Below, piece by piece: positions 35,568-43,177 of a stretch of 64,000 bases of DNA. Both the position numbers and the translations under genes were made by a program. The stretch is taken from positions 4,454,392 to 4,518,391 of the forward strand of contig NZ_KI911783.1 of assembly GCF_000515415.1 (NCBI RefSeq). Reading direction: 5' to 3'. Each line of letters begins with the position of its first letter. Positions within the stretch are counted from its first letter, which is position 1. The notes under the pieces were generated by a model. The model did no database searches. It saw nothing but the letters and a program-made list of their open reading frames with translations, and had not been told where the DNA came from. Source of the stretch: Bradyrhizobium sp. WSM1417 (GTDB taxonomy: Bacteria > Pseudomonadota > Alphaproteobacteria > Rhizobiales > Xanthobacteraceae).

Positions 35568-36407
35568 ATGACGTCCAGCCAATACGATCCCGCAAGCGAA
35601 GGCGCCGAGACCGATTTCGCCCGGCGCATGTCCTACGGAAGCTATCTGGCGCTGGACGCGATCCTCGGCGCGCAGCATCCGCTGTCGGAAGCGCATGACG
35701 AGATGCTGTTCATCATCCAGCATCAGACCACCGAACTGTGGATGCGGCTCGCCATCCACGAGCTCAGCGCCGCACGCCGTTCGATCGCGAAGGACGAGGT
35801 GCAGCCTGCAATGAAGATGCTGGCACGGATGTCGCGCATCTTCGAGCAGCTCAACGGCGCCTGGGACGTGCTGCGCACCATGACGCCCAGCGAGTATACG
35901 CGCTTCCGCTCGCAGCTTGGCCAGTCCTCAGGCTTCCAGTCGCGGCAATACCGACAGATCGAATTCCTGCTCGGCAACCGCAACCACGCCATGCTCAAGC
36001 CGCACGCGCACGATCTGGAAACCACGCAGTTGCTCGAAGCCGAGCTCGCGACGCCAAGCCTCTATGACGAGGTGCTGCGGCTCGCCGACCGCAACGGGCT
36101 CAAGATGCCTGCGGCGGTGCTGGCGCGCGATGTTCGCGAGACTCATAGCTTCAACGAAGGTGTGCTGCAGGCCTGGCGTATTGTCTACGAGGCGCCGGAA
36201 ACGCACTGGATGCTCTACGAGCTTGCCGAGAAGCTGGTCGATTTCGAAGATTATTTCCGGCGCTGGCGCTTCAACCATGTGACGACCGTCGAGCGTGTCA
36301 TCGGCTTCAAGCGCGGCACCGGAGGCACCGGCGGCGTCAGCTATCTCAAGCGTATGCTGGAGGTCGAGCTGTTTCCTGAACTCTGGCGCGTGCGCACGAT
36401 CCTGTAG
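35568..36407 (+). CDS. kynA: Tryptophan 2,3-dioxygenase
   Basis: 279 residues. A heme enzyme opening the indole ring of tryptophan to N-formylkynurenine. The heme and substrate segments are seen: [29 protein letters not shown] and the proximal His in [16 protein letters not shown], followed by [14 protein letters not shown] 35568 is chosen; ATG 35553 is a five-codon in-frame alternative. It lies 33 bp after the formamidase and 8 bp before kynU: one operon. Confidence 0.97.
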   Translation: MTSSQYDPASEGAETDFARRMSYGSYLALDAILGAQHPLSEAHDEMLFIIQHQTTELWMRLAIHELSAARRSIAKDEVQPAMKMLARMSRIFEQLNGAWDVLRTMTPSEYTRFRSQLGQSSGFQSRQYRQIEFLLGNRNHAMLKPHAHDLETTQLLEAELATPSLYDEVLRLADRNGLKMPAAVLARDVRETHSFNEGVLQAWRIVYEAPETHWMLYELAEKLVDFEDYFRRWRFNHVTTVERVIGFKRGTGGTGGVSYLKRMLEVELFPELWRVRTIL

Positions 36408-36415
36408 AGATTTTC

Positions 36416-37618
36416 ATGACCACGCTTCGCGTCTACGACGACACCAAAGCGCTGTTCCATATGCAGGACGGTGTGATCTATCTCGACGGCAATTCGCTCG
36501 GCGCGTTGCCGCTTGGTGTCGCCGAGCGCGTCAGCCGCGTCATCACCGCCGAGTGGGGTGATGAGTTGATCCGCGCATGGAATACGGCGGGCTGGTATGC
36601 CCAACCGCGCCACGTCGGCGATCGCATCGCGCGGCTGATCAGTGCGGAAGCCGGCTCCGTCATGGTCGGAGATACGCTGTCGCTCAAGGTCTATCAGGCG
36701 CTCGCCGCCGCGCTCGACATGAACGCATCGCGCAGGGTCGTCCTGTCGGACACCGGCAACTTTCCGACCGACCTCTACATGGCCGAAGGACTGATCGCGA
36801 CTCTTGGCCGTGGGCATCAACTGCGCCTGGTGGCGCCGGAGGAGATCGAGGCTTCGTTGTCGGAGGAGATCGCGGTGCTCTACATCACCGAGGTCGATTA
36901 CCGCACCGGACGACGCCACGACATGGCGGAGCTGACCGCAAGAGCGCATGCGCTCGGCATCGTTACGGTCTGGGACCTCGCGCATTCGGCCGGCGCGCTA
37001 CCGGTTGACCTTGCAGGCACCGGCGCTGACTTCGCCGCCGGATGCACCTACAAATACATCAATGCCGGCCCCGGCGCGCCGGCCTTTCTCTACGTCGCGC
37101 CGCGCCACGCCGACAGCGTGCGCGCCGCTTTGTCGGGGTGGATGGGGCACGCAAAGCCGTTCGCGTTTGAGCTTGCCTATGCGGCCGCCGGCGGCGTCGA
37201 GCGCATGCGCGTCGGAACGCCACCGGTGCTGGCGATGGCGGCGTTGGAGGCCTCGCTCGACATCTGGGATCGCGTCGATATCGGGGAAGTCCGCGCGCGT
37301 TCGCTGGCGCTCGGCGATCTCCTGATTGCCGAGGTCGAACGCCGCTGTCCCTCCTTGAAGCTCGTCACCCCGCGCGCTCATCAGCGTCGCGGCTCGCAAG
37401 TCTCCTTCGCCTTCGCAGGCGGCTACGCTGCGATGCAGGCCCTCATCGCCCGCGGCGTCATCGGCGATTTCCGCGCGCCTGACATCATGCGATTTGGCAT
37501 CGCGCCGCTGTATATCGGCGAGAGCGAGATCATGCGGGCGGCCGAGATCATGGAAGAGGTGATCGCGGGTGAGATTTGGCGGCGGCCAGAGTATCAGGTG
37601 GTGAATGCGGTGACGTGA
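36416..37618 (+). CDS. kynU: Kynureninase
   Basis: 400 residues. PLP-dependent cleavage of kynurenine to anthranilate and alanine. Clear motifs: YLDGNSLGALPLG at the N-terminus, TEVDYRTGRRHDM, VWDLAHSAGALPVDL (Asp contacting PLP) and GCTYKYINAGPGAPAFLYV with the Schiff-base Lys. It starts 8 bp after kynA. The operon converts tryptophan to anthranilate; no further anthranilate gene is present, so the product may be used elsewhere. Confidence 0.97.
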   Translation: MTTLRVYDDTKALFHMQDGVIYLDGNSLGALPLGVAERVSRVITAEWGDELIRAWNTAGWYAQPRHVGDRIARLISAEAGSVMVGDTLSLKVYQALAAALDMNASRRVVLSDTGNFPTDLYMAEGLIATLGRGHQLRLVAPEEIEASLSEEIAVLYITEVDYRTGRRHDMAELTARAHALGIVTVWDLAHSAGALPVDLAGTGADFAAGCTYKYINAGPGAPAFLYVAPRHADSVRAALSGWMGHAKPFAFELAYAAAGGVERMRVGTPPVLAMAALEASLDIWDRVDIGEVRARSLALGDLLIAEVERRCPSLKLVTPRAHQRRGSQVSFAFAGGYAAMQALIARGVIGDFRAPDIMRFGIAPLYIGESEIMRAAEIMEEVIAGEIWRRPEYQVVNAVT

Positions 37619-37763
37619 GGGGGCCCGTGCCCCGGACGCAGCGCAGCGCCTCTCGGCGATGCGCTGCAGAGCCGAATGTCACGGCGGCGATTACCTCGGA
37701 CGTCATTGCTTTGCCACGCGGAGCAATTCACCCTGTGAGCAGAATGATTTGGGAGGAGATCCG

Positions 37764-38165
37764 ATGACGCCGCTCGAGACACTTAAAGCGATGAAGATGC
37801 CGTTTGCCGAACTCAAGGGCGTCGAGTTCGTCGAGGCCGGGAACGATCGCGTGGTGGCACGGATGACGGTCAGGCCCGATCTCTGCACGCTTCATCACAC
37901 CATCCACGGCGGCGCGGTGATGGCGCTGGCCGATTCCGTCGGCGCGGCGGCCACCGTGATCAATCTGCCGGAGGACGCCAAGGGCACGACTACGCTTGAG
38001 AGCAAGACCAACTTTATCGGCGGCGCCAAGGAGGGAACCACGGTGATCGCGACCGCCACCCCAGTCCACAGAGGCCGGCGGACCCAAGTCTGGACCACCC
38101 GGCTGGAGACCGAGGACGGCAAACTGGTCGCCGTGGTGACGCAGACCCAGCTGGTCCTCGTATGA
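37764..38165 (+). CDS. Hotdog-fold thioesterase (PaaI/YbgC-like)
   Basis: 133 residues from ATG 37764, preceded by GGAGGAG. The hotdog fold is indicated by the TIHGGAVMALADSVGAAA helix (HGG-x3-A-x-x-D), the active-site helix of this family, and FIGGAKEGTTVIATATPVHR on the following strands. It likely hydrolyses an acyl- or aryl-CoA. It lies 145 bp after kynU with its own leader, so cotranscription is not certain. An in-frame ATG at 37659 is rejected, as the residues it adds are unlike the family. Confidence 0.88.
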   Translation: MTPLETLKAMKMPFAELKGVEFVEAGNDRVVARMTVRPDLCTLHHTIHGGAVMALADSVGAAATVINLPEDAKGTTTLESKTNFIGGAKEGTTVIATATPVHRGRRTQVWTTRLETEDGKLVAVVTQTQLVLV

Positions 38166-38314
38166 ATACGGGGCTTGATTTTGTTAACGAATTAGTCGCC
38201 TCCAATGCCCGAAACTTTGGCAGGTTCCCGTCTTGAAAAGTTTGTTGCGATGCACAATATTGGAGGCCTAGGGATTCGAACGCCTCCTCGAGGGACACCA
38301 AGAGGAGTTTTGAC

Positions 38315-38944
38315 TTGTCACTCGCAGCAGATTTGGAACTTGAAGTAACCAGCCGCGCGAAGTCCGTTCAGGGCTACGTGCGCACCTTGAGCCAGCAGGA
38401 AGAATTGCCGCTTTTGCGCGATCATCTGCTGAGGCTCGATGCCGAAAGCCGGCACGACCGCTTCAACGGTTTTCTTGACGACAGTTTTATCGAGCGTTAC
38501 GCCGCGCGCTGTGCCGAGGACGGCACCGTGATCGTCGCCTATATCGTCGACGGCGTGGTCCGCGGTGCAGCCGAGCTGCATCCGCCCGAGGGCGATTCGC
38601 TGCCCGAGGTCGCCTTCAGCGTGGAAGCCTCGGCGCGGCGCCAGAACGTCGGCACCGTGCTGTTCAGCCGGCTGATCGCGGAAGCGCGCTGGAAAGGCTA
38701 CAAGCGCCTGCGCATCACCACCGGCGCCGAGAATCACGCGATGCGGGCGCTCGCCAGGAAGTTCGGCGCGCATCTGCAATTCCGTCATGGCGAATCGACC
38801 GGTACGATCGATCTCGCCAAGGCGCCTGAGGACGAGCTCGCTGATCTCGCGGCCTCGCCATTCGCGGCGGGCCGCGCTCTTATCAGCTTCAACTCGACCT
38901 GCTGGAAGATCATTTCCAGCATCTATGGCAATCGCGCCGCCTGA
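38315..38944 (+). CDS. GNAT-family acetyltransferase
   Basis: 209 residues with a TTG start; AGAGGAG lies 9 bases ahead, which fixes it. GNAT elements: an N-terminal helix (ELPLLRDHLLRLDAESRHDR), VVRGAAELHPPEGDSLPEVA on the central strands and SVEASARRQNVGTVLFSRLI, the acetyl-CoA loop (R-x-x-N-V-G in place of Q/R-x-x-G-x-G), then YKRLRITTGAENHAMRALAR. A terminator follows at 38969-38998. The substrate is unknown. Confidence 0.85.
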   Translation: MSLAADLELEVTSRAKSVQGYVRTLSQQEELPLLRDHLLRLDAESRHDRFNGFLDDSFIERYAARCAEDGTVIVAYIVDGVVRGAAELHPPEGDSLPEVAFSVEASARRQNVGTVLFSRLIAEARWKGYKRLRITTGAENHAMRALARKFGAHLQFRHGESTGTIDLAKAPEDELADLAASPFAAGRALISFNSTCWKIISSIYGNRAA

Positions 38945-38968
38945 CCTAAAAGCCGACTGGAATCAAAA

Positions 38969-38998
38969 AAGCGGACCGGCAAAACCGGTCCGCTTTTG
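38969..38998. terminator. Bidirectional rho-independent terminator
   Basis: 9-bp stem GCGGACCGG/CCGGTCCGC with a CAAAA loop, flanked by a T4 run on the plus side and an A run on the minus side. It serves the GNAT gene (stop 38944) and the minus-strand gene ending at 39025. Confidence 0.85.
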
Positions 38999-39024
38999 TA
39001 TTGGATATAGGGGGAACTAAGCGC

Positions 39025-39330
39025 TCAGGTGCCAGTGCGCTTGTCGTTGCCGAAGCGGCGCACGACACGGCGTTCGACAACTACCGAACGCTGCGCCCCC
39101 TGTTCGCCGGCGATCACGCGGGTCGAGGTGATGCGGCTGTTGGTGCGAACCTGTTTCTTGACCTCGGCCTGGACGACATCAAGCGGCATGCCCATCAGGG
39201 CTGCGGCGATCTCGGCCTGCTGCTCCTGATCGTCGGTGATGCCGACGGCGGCGAAGATCGCCTCGTCCAGGGTCGGCGGATCGTGGCGCACGCGCCGCGT
39301 GCCATATTTGGTATTCCAATCTGCGTTCAT
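39025..39330 (-). CDS. Conserved hypothetical small protein (101 residues)
   Basis: The N-terminal half is acidic/helical (HDPPTLDEAIFAAVGITDDQ) and the C-terminal part is strongly basic (VVVERRVVRRFGNDKRTGT). No signal peptide or membrane segment. GAGG lies about 9 bases before the ATG. The charged C-terminus suggests nucleic-acid or membrane-surface contact, but that is only inference. Family unknown. Confidence 0.7.
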   Translation of the reverse strand: MNADWNTKYGTRRVRHDPPTLDEAIFAAVGITDDQEQQAEIAAALMGMPLDVVQAEVKKQVRTNSRITSTRVIAGEQGAQRSVVVERRVVRRFGNDKRTGT

Positions 39331-39425
39331 AACGGCCTCGTTTCGATGCCGGGATACCTAGTGCCGTCTATGTTGCATTGCAATATGAAATCGGTGTGGC
39401 ATCTCAGCTATGCACCGGTTGGGTG

Positions 39426-40112
39426 TCAGGGTGGTGACGCGACACCGGCAACATCCGCAACTCGCTCTTGTGGCCAGCGTTTCAGCGCCGCGTGGCCCGC
39501 TTCCGTCAGCCCGTAGATTCCCCGCTCGGTGCGTTCGAACCAGCCATACACATTGTTAAGCATGATCTTGCCGGCATCGGGACAGCGTTGGCGCAATTCG
39601 TTCACCCGCCGTGGGCCCGCCGCGAGCTCCGAGGCGCAGGCCAGCGCCTGCTGCCGATAGGCCGTCATGATCGGCGCGCGCGTGCTGCCGCCCAGCACCG
39701 GATCGCCCTGGCGGCGCTGATGCTCTGCGACGAGGCGCGAGCGGACCTTCGGCTCGCGGCGTGGGGCGGCCGTCGGCGGCTTCACCAGCACCTCGACCTG
39801 ACCGCGGTCGGTCACCCCGAGCATGCCGAAGCCGAGGCGGCGACAGAGATTGCGATAGCGTGCGTCGGTCTCGCGTCCCTTGCCGCGCACTGACATCTTT
39901 GCTGCGATCCAGACCTCGTCGCCGGCCGGTGCGCGATCGACGGCCTGAAGGATCAGCTCGAGATTGAAGCTCAGCTTGAGCTCGCCGATCACGACTACCG
40001 GCGGATCACCGGCGCTGAGGCCCACGAGATCGCAGCCGCCGATCTCGCCCTTGACCATGAAGCCGAGCTCTTCGAGGAAGCGTTTGACAGGCAAATAGAG
40101 CGTGGTTTCCAA
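39426..40112 (-). CDS. DUF2161-type protein with a PD-(D/E)xK nuclease-like core
   Basis: 228 residues. METTLYLPVKRFLEELGFM with EIGGCDLVGLSAGDPPVVVI and IGELKLSFNLELILQAVDR reproduces the D-x(n)-E-x-K pattern of PD-(D/E)xK enzymes, followed by the conserved Q-A-V-D. The C-terminal half carries helix-turn-helix-like segments (RVNELRQRCPDAGKIMLNNV, ERGIYGLTEAGHAALKRW). This combination matches DUF2161 proteins. Whether it cuts DNA is unknown. It is not adjacent to any methylase, so a restriction role is not supported. Confidence 0.72.
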   Translation of the reverse strand: METTLYLPVKRFLEELGFMVKGEIGGCDLVGLSAGDPPVVVIGELKLSFNLELILQAVDRAPAGDEVWIAAKMSVRGKGRETDARYRNLCRRLGFGMLGVTDRGQVEVLVKPPTAAPRREPKVRSRLVAEHQRRQGDPVLGGSTRAPIMTAYRQQALACASELAAGPRRVNELRQRCPDAGKIMLNNVYGWFERTERGIYGLTEAGHAALKRWPQERVADVAGVASPP

Positions 40113-40301
40113 AGGAAGCTTCCGAGTGTCACGTCCGATCGGAGAATCAGTTGCGGCAGTTTAGCCCGGAACGGGCTTGGGGCTCCGCGCCATTTGATCG
40201 GGAACAGATGATCCGGCTGTTGGCGAGAACATCGCACTCACCGGCAAGAAGAGCATCCGTTTCAAGGGCAATCTCCGGCTTTTGGTGCCGGATTGACGCC
40301 T

Positions 40302-40557
40302 TTAGCCTATGAGACGGTCGTAGTCTGCGTGTGAGCCGATCCAGAACCAGACGCAGGCGCCATCAGACTCGATAGCCAGGGCGCGATAAACGTAGGCCGA
40401 CTCTGGCGGACCAAAATCGTCCGACCCGTTTGAACTGAAGCGAGGGATGAGTGGGGTCGTTCTTCAGCAGCTTGAAATTGGCATCGGCGAGCCGCCGAAC
40501 ATTGACGGGCAATGCCTCATAAGCCTTCCAGAATCTCGCTGAAGCCGTGTGCTTCAC
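40302..40557 (-). pseudogene. RelE/ParE-family toxin, frameshifted
   Basis: It begins at GTG 40557, overlapping the antitoxin stop (GTGA), as in operonic toxin-antitoxin pairs. The product runs KHTASARFWKAYEALPVNVR, DPTHPSLQFKRVG and FWSARVG, typical of RelE/ParE, then ends prematurely. One frame over, YVYRALAIESDGACVWFWIG and SHADYDRLIG finish the expected 84-residue toxin. The span of 256 bases is one base too long, so a single inserted base near 40390-40398 breaks it. Either a real inactivating mutation, a programmed shift or a sequence error. Confidence 0.72.
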
Positions 40558-40751
40558 AAGTCGCGCGTTTGGGCGGCGCGATAATCGCTCAGCGCTTCCT
40601 CGGCAAATTGATCGAGCTTACCCGCCTTGATGTCTTGCTCCAGCACATGATCGAAGCGTTCCGCATCGAACTGCTCGAACCAGGCGCGAAACCGCACCAA
40701 TTCGTCAGGCGTAAGCCGTTCGATCGCTCGTTCGATATCTTCAGTTGTCAT
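40554..40751 (-). CDS. Antitoxin partner of the RelE/ParE toxin
   Basis: 65 residues. The N-terminal helix MTTEDIERAIERLTPDELVR with FRAWFEQFDAERFDHVLEQ is acidic, and the C-terminal half (EEALSDYRAAQTRDL) is the usual toxin-binding tail. Such small unclassified antitoxins precede RelE/ParE toxins. Its stop overlaps the toxin start by four bases. The antitoxin frame is intact while the toxin is broken. Confidence 0.72.
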   Translation of the reverse strand: MTTEDIERAIERLTPDELVRFRAWFEQFDAERFDHVLEQDIKAGKLDQFAEEALSDYRAAQTRDL

Positions 40752-40804
40752 TGTTCAAATATAGCAGCCGGATGGGCTCGGGAAAAGATGCGTGGCCACC
40801 AACC

Positions 40805-41485
40805 CTACAGCCGCCCGCCGACCGGGATCAGCGCGCCGGTGACGCCGCTGGCGGCATCGCTGGCGAGGAACAGAATGACCTCCGCAAGCTCCTGCGGTGT
40901 CACCCATTTGGCGAAGTCGGCTTTCGGCATGTCGGCGCGGTTCGCGTTGGTGTCGATGATCGAGGGCAGCACCGCGTTCACGGTCACCTTGCCTTTCCAC
41001 TCGCTCGCCAGCGCCTCGGTGAGCCGGTGGACGCCGGCTTTCGACGCCGCATAGGGGCCCATGCCGGAGCCGGCCTGAAGCGCGCCCATGGCGCCGATAT
41101 TGACGATGCGGCCGGCTGTGGACGCAGCCAGATGGGCTAGCGCCGCTTGCGAGGCGTTGAGCGCCGTCAGCAGGTTAAGCGCATGCATGCGTTGCCATGT
41201 CTTGACGTCGCCGTCGCCCACGGTCTCGGAGGCGAAGCCGCCGGCGATGTTGATCAACACGTCGACCTTGCCAAAGTGTCTTGCCGCCGCCTCGACTGCC
41301 GTCTTTGCTTGTGCTGCGTCGGACAGATCGACGCCGCCGATCTCGATGCGCTCAGGCGTCGCGGAGATTTGCGATGGCGCATGGTCGATGCCGGCCACGC
41401 GCGCGCCGCGCGACTGCGCGATCTCGGCGACGATTTTTCCAAGTGCGCCGAGTGCTCCGGTCACGATCAGAACCTTGCCTTGCAT
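40805..41485 (-). CDS. Short-chain dehydrogenase/reductase
   Basis: 226 residues. NAD(P)(H)-dependent oxidoreductase. The cofactor loop is VTGALGALGKIV (T-G-x3-G-x-G), followed by DVLINIAGG, with catalytic Ser/Tyr/Lys in NIGAMGALQAGSGMGPYAAS and YAASKAG. The Ser of the triad is replaced by Gly/Ala in the usual position, but the Tyr-x3-Lys is intact. ATG 41485 is selected over 41512 by the family start (MQGKVLIVTG). It lies 40 bp after the phosphatase gene and may be cotranscribed. Substrate unknown. Confidence 0.86.
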   Translation of the reverse strand: MQGKVLIVTGALGALGKIVAEIAQSRGARVAGIDHAPSQISATPERIEIGGVDLSDAAQAKTAVEAAARHFGKVDVLINIAGGFASETVGDGDVKTWQRMHALNLLTALNASQAALAHLAASTAGRIVNIGAMGALQAGSGMGPYAASKAGVHRLTEALASEWKGKVTVNAVLPSIIDTNANRADMPKADFAKWVTPQELAEVILFLASDAASGVTGALIPVGGRL

Positions 41486-41525
41486 CGTTGTTCTCCGGGT
41501 ACGGCCACTCAAGATCTACGGCCGC

Positions 41526-42269
41526 TTACGGTTGCAGATAGCGCGCCTTCAGCGCGGTCCGCTCCGCTGTGCCGAGCTTGAGACCGTCGCGCAAGTAGGT
41601 TTCGAGATCGCCATACTCGCTACCGACGGCTCCGAAAGCAGCGGCAAGATACGAGGCCTCGACGGTGCCGATCGCGTCGAGAACGTCGGCAGGAAGATCG
41701 GAGATGTTTGATGCGTCACGCTTGTAGTGCCGGTTGGTCAAGAGGTAGTCCTCGGCAATGACGTGGTCGGCTACACCGAGCGCATGCAGGATCAGCGCGC
41801 TGGCAAAGCCGGTACGGTCCTTGCCGGCGGTGCAGTGAATGACGAGCGGCGCGCGGTCCTCAAGGAGATGCCCGAACAGATTGCGAAAACTGGCCGTGTT
41901 GTGGCCGACATAGTTGCGATAGGAGTCGCGCATGAGTTCGAGCGCGACCGGCGCGGTCAGCCTGCCCCTGGAGAGCTCGGCGCGGAGCGCAGCCACGACC
42001 GTCGGCTCGATCGGCAGCGAATGCACGGCGATCTCGTTGACCACGCAGACGCCCGCCGCGCGCTCCTCGATGCCGCGAAAATCGAAGGCGCTGCGCACGC
42101 CCAGCGCGCGGACGATCTCGACATCGGCAGCAGTGAGCTGGCCAAGATGGTTGGAGCGGAAAATGTGCCGCCAGCGCGTGCTCCGGCCATCTGCGGTCGG
42201 ATAGCCGCCGAGGTCGCGAAAATTGCTGGCGCCTTGCAGGGCGAGATGGCGGGCAGGGGAGTCGTTCAT
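41526..42269 (-). CDS. Tyrosine/lipid phosphatase (LipA/PtpB-type)
   Basis: 247 residues. Dual-specificity protein or phosphoinositide phosphatase of the Y-phosphatase3 type. NFRDLGGYPTADGRSTRW at the N-terminus and the P-loop VIHCTAGKDRTGFASALIL (HC-x5-R, with the Lys-Asp typical of atypical lipid phosphatases) are present. ATG 42269 is chosen by the family beginning; an in-frame ATG at 42332 would add residues not seen in relatives. It is the upstream member of a pair with the SDR. Confidence 0.88.
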   Translation of the reverse strand: MNDSPARHLALQGASNFRDLGGYPTADGRSTRWRHIFRSNHLGQLTAADVEIVRALGVRSAFDFRGIEERAAGVCVVNEIAVHSLPIEPTVVAALRAELSRGRLTAPVALELMRDSYRNYVGHNTASFRNLFGHLLEDRAPLVIHCTAGKDRTGFASALILHALGVADHVIAEDYLLTNRHYKRDASNISDLPADVLDAIGTVEASYLAAAFGAVGSEYGDLETYLRDGLKLGTAERTALKARYLQP

Positions 42270-42346
42270 GAGGTGTCTTGTCAGGCATCTGAAGCGGTCG
42301 GTAACCGCCTGTGCGACCATATGATCCCGCAATCAAGTCCGGAATC

Positions 42347-42381
42347 AAAAAGGGCCGAAACACCGTTGTTTCGACCCTTTT
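42347..42381 (-). terminator. Rho-independent terminator downstream of the DUF2735-type gene
   Basis: Stem of about 15 bp (left arm 42347-42362, right arm 42367-42381; one mismatch) with a CCGT loop and T-rich flanks in both directions. It lies 56 bp after the stop of the DUF2735-type gene. Confidence 0.75.
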
Positions 42382-42436
42382 TCGAACTGACGCCGGGCAT
42401 TGAGAGAGCGCGGCGGTATTGAACCGAACGCAGGCA

Positions 42437-42640
42437 TCAGCGATCCCATTTCGGCTTGGCTTCATCGACCGCTTCCTGATGGTACCAGCTGCCGCTGCAA
42501 ATCGTCTCGTTCGCGGGGAGCGAGGCGTGGCTGGCGGGCAGGCGGGTCTCACCGTTGCGGCGCCCCCCGAGAGCCGAGCGGCCCCCGACAGGGAATTGGT
42601 AGATCTGTGCAGATCCGTGACTCAGTCCATTGTTCATCAT
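42437..42640 (-). CDS. DUF2735-family small protein beside glnII
   Basis: 67 residues. The GSAQIYQFPVGGRSALGGRR block and the C-terminal GSWYHQEAVDEA are what I remember as the two conserved ends of the rhizobial DUF2735 family, whose genes sit next to glnII. GGGAGAT stands nine bases before ATG 42640. It points away from glnII with about 540 bp of shared upstream sequence. No catalytic motif is present. A link to nitrogen control is plausible from the neighbour only. Confidence 0.8.
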   Translation of the reverse strand: MMNNGLSHGSAQIYQFPVGGRSALGGRRNGETRLPASHASLPANETICSGSWYHQEAVDEAKPKWDR

Positions 42641-43073
42641 TGCGGTATCTCCCGAGATCGCAGCGCTGGGCCTCCATGGTGCGCCCGACTCGTTGGCTTG
42701 TGGTTACTGGAATCCCCATATCGGCCGTGCATTCCGAAATGCAAAGTGCTGAAAAGGAAATCAGCCTCGGCCTATTTTGTAGGCAGACTACTTTCTGCTT
42801 CCTCTAAGGCAGCGCTCGGGTGGCTAACGCGTGGGCCGTTGCGAAGGTTGCGGGCGCCGGGCGCAGACTTGGCGAATATTGCCGGACGTTGATGCGCGTT
42901 TAGCCGGCAACCTCCGGCCCGGGCCTGCCTGCTCCAGAATCGGGCGATTTCCGCGGGATTTTGCGGTGCAGCTTCACGCAAAGGTGCGCCGCTATGACGC
43001 ACGGCGCAATCGACGATCCGCCGGGAGGGAGAGGAGGCCGGCGGCGGTGGAAAACCTCCCGCGCTGCGGCCTT
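42641..43073. other. Shared upstream region of the DUF2735-type gene and glnII
   Basis: About 430 bp with no convincing gene. GTGCG (42984-42988) and CGCAC (42998-43002) form a spaced inverted repeat, and GGTGCAGC lies at about 42965; both are 90-140 bp upstream of the predicted glnII transcript start, the position expected for NtrC-type enhancer sites. The match to the NtrC consensus is imperfect. Confidence 0.35.
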
Positions 43074-43091
43074 TTGGCACGTTAAATGCTT
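43074..43091 (+). promoter_or_regulatory. Sigma-54 (-24/-12) promoter of glnII
   Basis: TTGGCACGTTAAATGCTT: GG at 43076-43077 and GC at 43088-43089 with exactly 10 bases between, matching the RpoN consensus TGGCACG-N4-TTGCW with one deviation. It ends about 87 bp before the glnII start. Bradyrhizobium glnII is known to be nitrogen-regulated through RpoN/NtrC. Confidence 0.88.
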
Positions 43092-43177
43092 GGAAAGGGT
43101 CGGCCGATGTTGGCCGGGTAAACAATCGTGCGGGGGCCTGCGGCCCCCACCTTTCGCATCATCTACAGAGAGGCTCA

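Noticed and set aside
38255..38285. tRNA 3'-end-like sequence (GTTCGAATCCC on the minus strand)
   Set aside because: The T-stem does not pair and no matching acceptor 5' strand exists; at most a fragment or chance match.
40215..40299. Short coding-like run ending GKKSIRFKGNLRLLVPD
   Set aside because: Too short and without start or family; perhaps a gene fragment, not supported as a feature.
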